A stretch of DNA of 14,210 nucleotides from JAKAWQ01 sp035549615. GTDB lineage: Bacteria; Pseudomonadota; Alphaproteobacteria; Acetobacterales; Acetobacteraceae. The notes under the pieces were generated by a model, which was not told the origin of the DNA, ran no database searches, and saw nothing but the letters and a program-made list of their open reading frames with translations. The position numbers and the translations under genes were made by a program. The stretch covers positions 1 to 14,210 of the forward strand of contig DASZQO010000220.1 in the NCBI GenBank assembly GCA_035549615.1, in the 5' to 3' direction. Below are positions 8,401-13,751 of the stretch, piece after piece. The first letter of the stretch is position 1. Every line of letters starts with the position of its first letter.

Positions 8401-8584
8401 CGGGCTCCGCCGGCACCAGCTTCTCGCCGAGCTCCGCGCGCCAGGCCGGGTGCGTGAAATCGCCGGTCGCGATGAGATCGACCCCCTTCACCCGCGCCGC
8501 GGCGGCGAGATGCTCGAGATCGAGATCGCGGCTCGTGGCGCGCGAATATTTCGAATGAACGTGAAGATCGGCGGTGAAACGCAT
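5447..8584 (-). CDS. EndoQ-like PHP nuclease fused to UvrD/Rep-type helicase
   Basis: A 1045-residue fusion. Residues 1 to about 430 resemble endonuclease Q, an enzyme known mainly from archaea that nicks DNA 5' of deaminated bases. A PHP metal site is visible: H8 and H10 in DLHVHS, D42 and H45 in GDFTHP, then SVEIS, KIHHLIYAP and SNSDAHSP. A zinc-binding segment follows (H275, C278, C294, C297, then TIGVLHRIERLADR). An Ala/Pro linker spans about 430-476. The helicase half has the Q-motif at Q482, Walker A GPGSGKT with K503, Walker B DEFQD at 673-677, GDPDQAIYGFRG, RRNYRSSE, HAAKGLEF and FYVGVTRARE, all intact. The first zinc pair is H-x2-C instead of C-x2-C. GAGGTG lies 10 bases before the ATG. 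Inferred role: recognition and nicking of damaged DNA coupled to unwinding. The tRNA-Gly gene upstream on the same strand may share its transcript. Confidence 0.9.
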   Translation of the reverse strand: MRFTADLHVHSKYSRATSRDLDLEHLAAAARVKGVDLIATGDFTHPAWRAELGEKLVPAEPGLFRLASDIEERLAAQRPSAATAAPVRFMLSVEISTIYKKGDRTRKIHHLIYAPDFAAVDRISARLARIGNIASDGRPILGLDSRNLLEIVLESDPAAYLVPAHIWTPWFAALGAQSGFDSITECYGDLAPAIFALETGLSSDPAMNWRLSALDQYRLVSNSDAHSPAKVGREATVFDTALDYAAVRHALETGEGYVGTVEFFPEEGKYHLDGHRACKARLSPAETLAQGGRCPVCGGPLTIGVLHRIERLADRSEAEALPPPTAGEIANLVPLPEILAELVGTGVGSKAVAQSYDRLTASLGPELTILQAAPVEAIARAHSSLLAEAIARMRRGEVIREAGYDGEYGVIRLFDPSELKERRAGARLFSLAPAAASPAPPAAPASLPAGLPPVLARPPDAKGAAPPPMAASLGGTGLDEEQRAAVTAPAGPLLIIAGPGSGKTRTLTHRIAHLITTGTVAAGSVLAITFTRRAAGEMRDRLGPLLGACARAVHIHTFHSLGLAILRAHPEEAGLLPDFSIADEEAQRALVGEIADVSLGKAANLLMALSHARRSGVMPDAETEALLARYRRALSARNAVDFDDLVGLALSLLESNEALAEAYRARFRFISVDEFQDLDATQYRLLRMLAPPGSNLLAIGDPDQAIYGFRGADAACFARFRADHPAARTIVLRRNYRSSETIVAAAAQLLARGAPPASPASRPAERITLHCASSERAEAEFVVRAVEEALGGQSFFAIDRGRGGRGAGDAAGESRIGFADIAVLYRTGRQAAALADAFSRAGIPYRTSSADPLAAVPGLASLLAEIAAVGEDGDVPSVLRAAAARLSAQGAEASAQAALAGLIPALLGLAERALAEGTRPVDALSLARETDLWDPRADRVLLSTLHAAKGLEFALVFIVGLEDGVLPFLAADGAVSDEERRLFYVGVTRARERLVLSRSAERSWRGRLQCLPPSRFLADIEAALLRDQAQSPPARPPAPRQLRLF

Positions 8585-8668
8585 CGCGGGCGGGCACCTC
8601 GCAACAGGCGGGACTCGGTTTTCGGTTGATGGTAGCCCGGGGGCGGTTGCCGTGCAGCCTGCCGCTCA

Positions 8669-8742
8669 TGGAGCGGGTGAGGGGAATCGAACCCCCGTAT
8701 GCAGCTTGGGAAGCTGCTGTTCTACCATTGAACTACACCCGC
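8669..8742 (-). tRNA. tRNA-Gly (anticodon CCC)
   Basis: On the minus strand the 5' acceptor GCGGGTG (from 8742) pairs with CACCCGC (to 8673). The D-arm is GTTC/GAAC. The anticodon stem GCAGC/GCTGC closes the loop TTCCCAA, giving anticodon CCC, which reads GGG glycine codons. The T-arm GGGGG-TTCGATT-CCCCT has one G-T pair. The discriminator T at 8672 is followed by an encoded CCA (8671-8669). The variable loop has 4 bases. All arms pair, so it looks functional. The helicase gene begins 84 bases downstream on the same strand. Confidence 0.97.
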
Positions 8743-8783
8743 GCCCGCGCGGTTTGGGGAAGGGCCCTCTCCGTGTCTCCGGG

Positions 8784-8811
8784 TTATAGAAAGCGCGTGT
8801 TGACGGCGCAA
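8784..8811 (-). promoter_or_regulatory. Probable promoter of the tRNA-Gly gene
   Basis: On the minus strand, TTGCGC (8811-8806) and CTATAA (8789-8784) are 16 bases apart, about 42 bases before the mature tRNA 5' end. The -10 is good and the -35 moderate. Its -35 abuts the -35 of the candidate metZ promoter on the other strand. Confidence 0.45.
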
Positions 8812-8828
8812 CCGCTTCGCCGTAAGGC
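8800..8828 (+). promoter_or_regulatory. Possible promoter of the SAM-II leader and metZ
   Basis: TTGACG at 8800-8805 and TAAGGC at 8823-8828 have a 17-base spacer. They would start transcription just before the SAM-II aptamer at 8849. The -35 is near consensus and the -10 weak. It sits back to back with the tRNA promoter. Confidence 0.35.
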
Positions 8829-8848
8829 TTTGGATGGCGGCGTGCCGC

Positions 8849-8904
8849 CCCTCGTGATTTGTCCGGCCGGCTTGCGGCGAGGTGAAACAAGCGCGCTAAA
8901 GAGG
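8849..8904 (+). ncRNA. SAM-II riboswitch (metA-type motif) upstream of metZ
   Basis: Aptamer sensing S-adenosylmethionine, known from alphaproteobacterial metA/metZ/metC leaders. Stem P1 is CCTCG (8850-8854) with CGAGG (8878-8882). Its loop carries TGATTTG and CCGGCCGGCTTGC. The pseudoknot forms between GCTTG (8870-8874) and CAAGC (8888-8892) across the signature GGTGAAACAAG. The terminal motif GCGCTAAAGAGG ends at 8904. These conserved elements and their order match the class I know. The metZ start lies 75 bases further on. Between them, GGGCC (8954-8958) can pair with GGCCC (8969-8973), which would hide part of the AAAGGG ribosome site. High SAM is expected to lower metZ expression. Confidence 0.92.
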
Positions 8905-8979
8905 CCCGCGGTGCGGCAGGGAGGAATTCCGGCACATCGCGGCATTCCAGGCCGGGCCAGAATGAAAGGGCCCGTTCCA

Positions 8980-10182
8980 ATGACCCAGCCCCTCCCCTCG
9001 CCTGCCACGCTCCTCATCCATGGCGGGATCACGCGCAGCCAGTTCGCGGAGACGGCCGAGGCGCTCTACCTCACCTCGGGCTTCGTCTATGACAGCGCCG
9101 AACAGGCCGCCGCGACCTTCGCGGGAACCGTTGAGCACTATCAGTATAGCCGCTTCGGCAACCCGACGATCGCGATGCTGGAAGCGCGGCTCGCCGCGCT
9201 CGAAGGGGCGGAGGCCTGTCGCACCACGGCAAGCGGCATGGCCGCGGTGCATGCCGCCCTGCTCTGCCATCTGAAGGCGGGTGATCGGGTGGTCGCCTCC
9301 CGGGCGCTCTTCGGCTCCTGTCACTGGATCGTCTCGACCCTTCTGCCGCGCTACGGAATCCGGACCGAGTTTGTCGATGGCGCCGACCTCGATGCCTGGC
9401 AGGAGGCACTGAGCGCGCCGGCCGAGCTCGTCCTGCTCGAGACCCCTTCCAACCCGATGCTTGAGATCATCGATCTCGCCGCCGTGGCGAGGCTCGCTCA
9501 CGCCGCCGGTGCGCTCGTCGTGGTGGACAATGTCTTCGCCACACCGCTGCTGCAAAAGCCCCTCGCACTCGGCGCCGACATCGTCGTCTATTCGGCGACC
9601 AAGCATCTCGACGGCCAGGGGCGCGTGCTGGGGGGCGCCGTGCTGGGGTCGAAATCCTGGATCGAGAACACTCTGCACCCCTTCCTCCGCAACACCGGCC
9701 CGGTTCTCTCACCGTTCAATGCGTGGGTGCTCCTCAAGGGGATGGAGACGCTGGCGCTGCGCATCAACGCCGCGAGCGCGTCGGCCGCACGCATTGCCGA
9801 TTTCCTGGCTGAACGGCCCGAGGTCGAGCATGTCTGGTATCCGTTCCGCGCAGATCATCCGCAGCAGCGGCTGGCACGGGCGCAGATGAGAGGCGGCGGA
9901 ACCGTGCTGAGCTTTGCGGTCTCCGGCGGCCGGGCTGCGGCTTTCGCGACACTCAACGCGCTTCGCCTGATCGTGATCTCCAACAATCTTGGCGATACCA
10001 AGTCGCTTGCGACTCATCCCGCGACGACGACGCATGTGCGTATCGGCGAAGCGGAACGGGCGCGGCTCGGCATCACCGAATCAGTGATTCGCCTCTCTGT
10101 CGGGCTCGAGGATCCCGCCGATCTTGAAGCGGATCTCGCCCAGGCGCTGGCAACGGCCCGGTTGTCCCAGGCCGCGGAATAG
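8980..10182 (+). CDS. metZ: O-succinylhomoserine sulfhydrylase (MetZ), PLP-dependent
   Basis: Cytosolic PLP enzyme of the Cys/Met-metabolism family. It makes homocysteine from O-succinylhomoserine and sulfide in the direct-sulfhydrylation route to methionine. From ATG 8980 it has 400 residues, the usual length. Near the N-terminus it carries TSGFVYDSAEQAAATF and YSRFGNPT. The PLP-ring motif is TTASGMAAV, the cofactor Asp lies in VVDNVFATP, and the Schiff-base lysine is K208 in SATKHLDGQGR, the form typical of MetZ rather than MetB or MetC. Near the C-terminus are NLGDTKSLATHPATTTH and the family ending IRLSVGLEDPADLEADL. AAAGGG lies 9 bases before ATG 8980; an ATG at 8962 has no such site. 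The frame stays open back to 8626, but that part overlaps the tRNA and the riboswitch and is not coding. The gene is controlled by the SAM-II leader and followed by apaG and folE. Confidence 0.95.
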   Translation: MTQPLPSPATLLIHGGITRSQFAETAEALYLTSGFVYDSAEQAAATFAGTVEHYQYSRFGNPTIAMLEARLAALEGAEACRTTASGMAAVHAALLCHLKAGDRVVASRALFGSCHWIVSTLLPRYGIRTEFVDGADLDAWQEALSAPAELVLLETPSNPMLEIIDLAAVARLAHAAGALVVVDNVFATPLLQKPLALGADIVVYSATKHLDGQGRVLGGAVLGSKSWIENTLHPFLRNTGPVLSPFNAWVLLKGMETLALRINAASASAARIADFLAERPEVEHVWYPFRADHPQQRLARAQMRGGGTVLSFAVSGGRAAAFATLNALRLIVISNNLGDTKSLATHPATTTHVRIGEAERARLGITESVIRLSVGLEDPADLEADLAQALATARLSQAAE

Positions 10183-10209
10183 CCGCGATCTGCAAATGGT
10201 CTGGACAAA

Positions 10210-10237
10210 ACCCGGAGGGGCGGAGTTTCATCCGGGT
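10210..10237 (+). terminator. Hairpin shortly after metZ (possible terminator or processing site)
   Basis: ACCCGGA at 10210-10216 pairs with TCCGGGT at 10231-10237 around a 14-base loop, 28 bases after the metZ stop. No T-run follows, so intrinsic termination would be weak at best. It may instead protect the metZ 3' end. Confidence 0.3.
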
Positions 10238-10308
10238 GATATGGATCCCGGGCGCCGCAGGCAGGCAGGCGGGCGCTCTATTGGCTTGCGTGGCATTGGA
10301 GGAGAGTG

Positions 10309-10331
10309 CGCGCCCTGCACGCGCAGGCGCG
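10309..10331 (+). promoter_or_regulatory. GC hairpin just upstream of apaG
   Basis: CGCGCCCTGC at 10309-10318 pairs with GCAGGCGCG at 10323-10331 with one bulged C and a 4-base loop. It ends 4 bases before the apaG ribosome site AAGAGG (10336-10341). It could modulate access to that site or mark an RNA end. No known family is recognised. Confidence 0.35.
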
Positions 10332-10349
10332 TTCCAAGAGGTCGGCCTC

Positions 10350-10754
10350 ATGGCGGGGGATTATTCAAAGATCACGCGCGGCATCAGGGTGAGCGTTCAC
10401 CCCTTCTATCTCGAGGATCAGTCCGAGCCCGAGACGCATCACTATGTCTGGGCCTACCGGGTCAAGATCGAGAATCGCGGCAGCGAGGTCGTGCAGCTTC
10501 TGCGCCGCACCTGGCAGATCACCGACGCGCACGGACGCATCCAGCATGTCCATGGCGCCGGCGTGGTGGGCGAGCAGCCCGTGCTCGAACCTGGCGAGGC
10601 TTTCGAGTACACTTCGGGCACGCCGCTCGAGACACCGTCCGGCTTCATGAGCGGCGCCTATCACATGGTGGTGGCCGCCTCCGGCGAGCGGTTCGACGTG
10701 GCGATTCCAGCCTTCAGCCTCGACAGCCCGCATCAGGACCGGCGGCTGCATTAG
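10350..10754 (+). CDS. apaG: ApaG/DUF525-family protein (Co2+/Mg2+ efflux protein ApaG)
   Basis: Small ApaG-domain protein of 134 residues with an immunoglobulin-like beta fold. It is linked in enterobacteria to Co2+/Mg2+ phenotypes, but its biochemical activity is not settled. Family features seen are YLEDQSEPETHHYVWAYRVKIENRG (residues 20-44), LLRRTWQITDAHGRIQHVHGAGVVGEQPVLEPGE with the glycine-rich GAGVVGEQP, and YTSGTPLETPSGFMSGAYHM. ATG 10350 is chosen because AAGAGG stands 8 bases before it and the protein then has normal length. An in-frame extension to 10236 is low complexity and contains the upstream hairpin. The gene lies between metZ and folE, a gene order seen in other alphaproteobacteria, which implies conserved co-regulation rather than a proven shared pathway. 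Confidence 0.93.
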   Translation: MAGDYSKITRGIRVSVHPFYLEDQSEPETHHYVWAYRVKIENRGSEVVQLLRRTWQITDAHGRIQHVHGAGVVGEQPVLEPGEAFEYTSGTPLETPSGFMSGAYHMVVAASGERFDVAIPAFSLDSPHQDRRLH

Positions 10755-10762
10755 CATCGCTT

Positions 10763-10884
10763 GCCTGCCTGCCGAAGGAAAGCGCAGGGGGCCGCCGGAG
10801 CCGGGTGCGCTTGTCAGCGCATGGGGCAGGCCCAATATCGAAAAAAATGTGACGATGCCGTCTCCCGCCCTTAATCCAAGGAAA
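10763..10884 (+). promoter_or_regulatory. Structured folE leader, candidate folE-motif (THF-II) riboswitch
   Basis: The 138 bases between apaG and folE hold an orderly fold. GCCTGCC (10763-10769) pairs with GGCAGGC (10825-10831). Inside, GCGCA (10782-10786) pairs with TGCGC (10806-10810), enclosing GGGGGCCGCCGGAGCCGGG. TGCGC can pair instead with GCGCA at 10817-10821, giving two exclusive states. Nearer the gene, CCTT (10869-10872) can pair with the Shine-Dalgarno AAGG (10878-10881). A tetrahydrofolate-binding RNA class is known upstream of folE in alphaproteobacteria, so position and folding favour it. I cannot confirm the aptamer consensus from memory. Confidence 0.5.
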
Positions 10885-10892
10885 TAGACACC

Positions 10893-11507
10893 GTGGATCT
10901 GCTCATTCACCCTGCCGAAACGAAGCTGCGCCCCACGCGCGAGGAGGCGGAAGAGGCGGTCCGCGTGCTGTTGCGCTGGGCGGGCGAGGATCCCACCCGG
11001 GAAGGACTCGTTGATACGCCGAGGCGCGTGGTGCGCTCCTACGAAGAGTTTTTCGCGGGCTATGAAGTGGATCCGGTCGCGCTGCTTCAGCGCACCTTCG
11101 AGGAGACAGACGGCTACGACGAGATCGTGCTGCTGCGCAATATCCGCGTGGAGAGTTATTGCGAGCATCATATGTTGCCGATCGTCGGGCAGGCGCATGT
11201 CGCCTATCTGCCGAGGCGCCGGGTGGTCGGCATCAGCAAGCTCGCGCGGGTGACCGAGGCTTACGCGCGGCGGCTGCAGATTCAGGAGAAGCTGACGGCC
11301 CAGATCGCCAACACCATCAACGAGGTGCTGCAGCCCCGGGGGGTCGCGGTGGTGATCGAGGCGGAACATCAGTGCATGTCGACACGCGGCGTGCACAAGC
11401 CCGGTGTGGGAATGGTCACGAGCCACATGCTCGGCGCCTTCCGTGAGGACGCGGCGACCCGGCGGGAGCTTTTCGCGATGATCGGGCGCCATCTCGCAGT
11501 CGGCTAG
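10893..11507 (+). CDS. folE: GTP cyclohydrolase I (FolE)
   Basis: Cytosolic zinc enzyme that converts GTP to 7,8-dihydroneopterin triphosphate, the first step of folate synthesis. It has 204 residues, a normal length, and begins with GTG; AAGGAAA lies 8 bases before it and no in-frame ATG fits. Zinc and catalytic residues are present: C90, H92 and H93 in YCEHHMLPI, and C161 in EHQCMSTRGVHKPG. Other family blocks are EDPTREGLVDTPRRV, VVGISKLARVTEAYARRLQIQE and the C-terminal TSHMLGAFRED. The metal-binding cysteines mark it as FolE1 rather than the zinc-independent FolE2. It sits downstream of metZ and apaG behind its own structured leader. The stop TAG is also the core of the CTAGAGC repeat that follows. 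Confidence 0.97.
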   Translation: MDLLIHPAETKLRPTREEAEEAVRVLLRWAGEDPTREGLVDTPRRVVRSYEEFFAGYEVDPVALLQRTFEETDGYDEIVLLRNIRVESYCEHHMLPIVGQAHVAYLPRRRVVGISKLARVTEAYARRLQIQEKLTAQIANTINEVLQPRGVAVVIEAEHQCMSTRGVHKPGVGMVTSHMLGAFREDAATRRELFAMIGRHLAVG

Positions 11508-11607
11508 AGCGTGATCGCCGAAGGTGGAATCACCGAAGGCGTGAATCACGCGACAGAACAACAAGCTAGAGCGGGATAAGGGAGCGAAAGCGAACGCGTC
11601 CCGCTCT
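11504..11607. repeat. Palindromic CTAGAGC repeat pair after folE
   Basis: Two related modules lie side by side. The first begins CTAGAGCGTGAT at 11504; GCGTGAT (11509-11515) pairs with ATCACGC (11545-11551). It also contains a near-perfect local palindrome, GCGTGA-A-TCACGC at 11539-11551, and GGTG/CACC at 11523-11534. The second begins CTAGAGCGGGA at 11566; AGAGCGGGA (11568-11576) pairs with TCCCGCTCT (11599-11607), a perfect 9-bp stem. I recognise the style of intergenic palindromes dispersed in alphaproteobacterial genomes. The first module contains the folE stop codon, so it may also act as the 3' end of the folE mRNA. Confidence 0.7.
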
Positions 11608-11679
11608 CGGGGCCTGTTCGCTCCGGCTTGCATATCCCGATCCTCTTCTCATCCGCCCGCAACCGAAATAATAATGCCC

Positions 11680-11713
11680 GGAACGAAGGAGGGCGGCGTT
11701 CCCCGATGCCGCC
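11680..11713 (+). promoter_or_regulatory. Alternative hairpins and upstream start site before the FUSC gene
   Basis: GGAACG (11680-11685) pairs with CGTTCC (11697-11702), enclosing the strong ribosome-site-like AAGGAGG (11686-11692). GGCGGC (11692-11697) can instead pair with GCCGCC (11708-11713). The two overlap and exclude each other. An ATG at 11706, out of frame with the FUSC gene, opens a 38-codon frame ending at 11822 beyond the FUSC start. This could be a leader-peptide arrangement, but it may be chance. Confidence 0.25.
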
Positions 11714-11754
11714 GGTTGGCCTTCGCGCGTGTTTCGGGATCAAAAGGCGCATCG

Positions 11755-12858
11755 ATGACGGGTCCATATGCGCCGGAACCTGGGCCGCCGGCCGGGGTCG
11801 GCAGCTTCCCGCCGTCAGGTAGCTCGATTTTCAGGACCGCGCTGCGCGGCGTGCTGAACCCCGGTGTTCGGTATCGCAACGCGAAATTCATTCATGCGGC
11901 ACGGATTGCGCTCGGCATCCTGATATCCTTCGCGGTAACGATCGGACTCAATATTCCGCATGGAGAATGGACTGCGATTTCGTTCCTGATCGTCATTGCC
12001 GGCTTGCAGCATCATGGCACCATTCGCAGGCGGGCGGTCGAGCGTTGCGCAGGCACGGCCATCGGCGCCATCGCCGGATTGGTGGTGATTGTGCAGCAGG
12101 AATATCTTGGAATCATGCCGCTGACCTGGCTGCTGATGGCCTGTTTTTGTGGTGTCTGCGCCTATTACGCCATCGGCAAGGCCGGCTATGTCGCCCTGCT
12201 CTCCGCGATCACGCTGATCATCGTCGCCGGCCACGGCACCGATCCCTTGAGTATCGGCTTCTGGCGCGCGGTCAATGTTTTCATCGGCATTGTCATCGCG
12301 CTGGCGCTCACATCCGTGCTGCCGATCTACGCGGCCTGGTCCTGGCGCTACAAGTTCGCCGAGGCCCTGCGCGAATGTGGTACCGCCTACGGGACGAGGG
12401 ATGGCGAAACGGCGCCCTCTTCGCAGGAAGAGCAACGGGCGATGGCCACGATCAACGCGATATTGCTGGAGCTGCGTGCCCTCCTCCCCTCCGTGGCGCA
12501 GGAAAGCGGCGTATCCGTGGCCACCCTGGAGGCAATTCAGCACCGTTTCCGCATCATCATCAGCAGTCTCGAGCTTGTGCTGGCCGCCCCATCGTCACTG
12601 GATGGCAATGATGGCCGGCACCGGGCCGCCACTCTTGCGGAAAGCGGGCCCGATGGGATCTCCGCCGCTTTTCATCAACTGTCCCTGATGCTCGAGTTCG
12701 GCCCTCCCGATCACCTTGGGCCGGCCACCGAAAAGACAGGCGGCTCGCCGCCAAGAAGCGAGGCCGGAGAGCCTTCCTCACTCGCCTTCCTTCTGAATGC
12801 GGAGCTCATGCGCCTGCGCCGGGAACTCATCCAAGCGCCCGCTCTTTGGAAGGTGTGA
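11755..12858 (+). CDS. FUSC-family inner membrane protein
   Basis: Predicted integral membrane protein of 367 residues related to the FUSC (fusaric acid resistance/aromatic acid exporter) family. After a Pro/Gly-rich cytosolic head of about 40 residues come hydrophobic segments: AARIALGILISFAVTIGL, WTAISFLIVIAGL, AIGAIAGLVVIV, LTWLLMACFCGVCAYYAIG, VALLSAITLIIVAG and AVNVFIGIVIALALTSVLPIYA. The basic HHGTIRRRAVERCAGT between segments 2 and 3 is the familiar FUSC loop. The C-terminal 150 residues are soluble and helical. The ATG at 11755 has AAAAGG 8 bases upstream; an ATG at 11674 adds 27 unconserved residues. Many FUSC exporters are about 650-700 residues with two such halves, so this is a single-unit member. 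The substrate is unknown. It ends 36 bases from the convergent channel gene. Confidence 0.82.
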   Translation: MTGPYAPEPGPPAGVGSFPPSGSSIFRTALRGVLNPGVRYRNAKFIHAARIALGILISFAVTIGLNIPHGEWTAISFLIVIAGLQHHGTIRRRAVERCAGTAIGAIAGLVVIVQQEYLGIMPLTWLLMACFCGVCAYYAIGKAGYVALLSAITLIIVAGHGTDPLSIGFWRAVNVFIGIVIALALTSVLPIYAAWSWRYKFAEALRECGTAYGTRDGETAPSSQEEQRAMATINAILLELRALLPSVAQESGVSVATLEAIQHRFRIIISSLELVLAAPSSLDGNDGRHRAATLAESGPDGISAAFHQLSLMLEFGPPDHLGPATEKTGGSPPRSEAGEPSSLAFLLNAELMRLRRELIQAPALWKV

Positions 12859-12874
12859 CAGAAGCCGCATCGCA

Positions 12875-12893
12875 CCCGCGCTTTGAAAGCGGG
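12875..12893. terminator. Short hairpin between convergent FUSC and MscS genes
   Basis: CGCTTTGAAAGCG at 12879-12891 is a perfect odd palindrome; alternatively CCCGC (12875-12879) pairs with GCGGG (12889-12893). It lies in the 36-base gap between two convergent stop codons, where a bidirectional terminator is expected. No T-run is visible on either strand, so the call is weak. Confidence 0.35.
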
Positions 12894-12894
12894 A

Positions 12895-13710
12895 TCAGGC
12901 CGTGTCCCGCCGGGCCTCTCCACCTTGCAGCGCATCATGCACCGCCCGGATGAGATCGCTCTGCACCAGCGCGGTATCATCGATATCGCAGGCAAACGTG
13001 ACCGTCACGCCCAAGGCGTTGTCCGTGCCGCTCCGATCAAGGAGAACCGTGGGCGCCGGGTCCTTCAGCACGCGGGGAGCGGCATTGACGATGGACTGGA
13101 TCGTCTTCGTGACGGAGTCGAGCTTTGCGGTCTCCGCGATCGGAAACCGCACGCTCGCCGTATGCGGCAATGCCGGATAGGTGCTGAAGTTCCTGAGCGC
13201 CTGGCCCCATACGCTGCCGTTCGGAATGATCACCTGCACATTGTCGGCCGTTACCAGCTCGGTCCAGAACAGGGTGAGCTGCTTCACCGTCCCGTCGATG
13301 CCGCTCACCAGAACATGATGGCCGATCTGAAACGGCCGGAAGATCAACAGCATGACGCCGGCCGCGAGATTGGTAAGCGTGCCTTGCAAGGCAAGCCCCA
13401 CCGCCAGGCCGGCCGCACCGATCACCGCAACAAGGCTCGTCGTCTGGATGCCGAACTGCGACAGCACGGCGAGCAGGGTGATGGTCAGCACGAAGTAATA
13501 GGCGATGCTGCCGAAGAATCCCTTCAGCATCTCATCAAAGTTGCGGGCGCGGCCCAGTGCCTTGACAATGAAGAGATGAACCTTGCCCGCGATCCAGAAA
13601 CCGATGACGATGATGGCGATCGCGCCCAGCAGATGCAGCGCGCTTGCCACGATCAGCGGGAAAAGCTGTTGCGCTTCAGCCGTCAGATGTTGGGTGGTCT
13701 GGCCCAGCAT
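12895..13710 (-). CDS. Small-conductance mechanosensitive channel, MscS family
   Basis: Inner-membrane channel that opens under membrane tension to release solutes during osmotic downshock. It has 271 residues, close to E. coli MscS (286). Three membrane helices are visible: LIVASALHLLGAIAIIVIGFWIAG, SIAYYFVLTITLLAVLSQFG, and the pore-lining Gly/Ala-rich TM3, TTSLVAVIGAAGLAVGLALQG followed by TLTNLAAGVMLLIFRPFQIG. The beta domain follows, with GIDGTVKQLTLFWTELVTADN and the family signature VQVIIPNGSVWG. The C-terminal alpha/beta domain ends at ALQGGEARRDTA. GAGGG lies 6 bases before the ATG. It is downstream of the NIPSNAP gene by 41 bases on the same strand, so the two probably share a transcript. 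No regulatory site for osmotic control is seen. Confidence 0.95.
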   Translation of the reverse strand: MLGQTTQHLTAEAQQLFPLIVASALHLLGAIAIIVIGFWIAGKVHLFIVKALGRARNFDEMLKGFFGSIAYYFVLTITLLAVLSQFGIQTTSLVAVIGAAGLAVGLALQGTLTNLAAGVMLLIFRPFQIGHHVLVSGIDGTVKQLTLFWTELVTADNVQVIIPNGSVWGQALRNFSTYPALPHTASVRFPIAETAKLDSVTKTIQSIVNAAPRVLKDPAPTVLLDRSGTDNALGVTVTFACDIDDTALVQSDLIRAVHDALQGGEARRDTA

Positions 13711-13751
13711 GTCCGGCCCTCATTCGTTCCGCCGGTCATCGTGCGGGCCGG

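Noticed and set aside
7439..8629. 396-codon plus-strand frame opposite the EndoQ half
   Set aside because: The minus strand has all metal-binding motifs; the plus frame is charged low-complexity sequence without recognisable features.
8626..8979. N-terminal extension of the metZ frame
   Set aside because: It would cross the tRNA gene and the SAM-II aptamer; MetZ has normal length and a ribosome site from 8980.
10236..10349. N-terminal extension of apaG
   Set aside because: No ribosome site, low complexity, and it includes the GC hairpin; ApaG has normal length from 10350.
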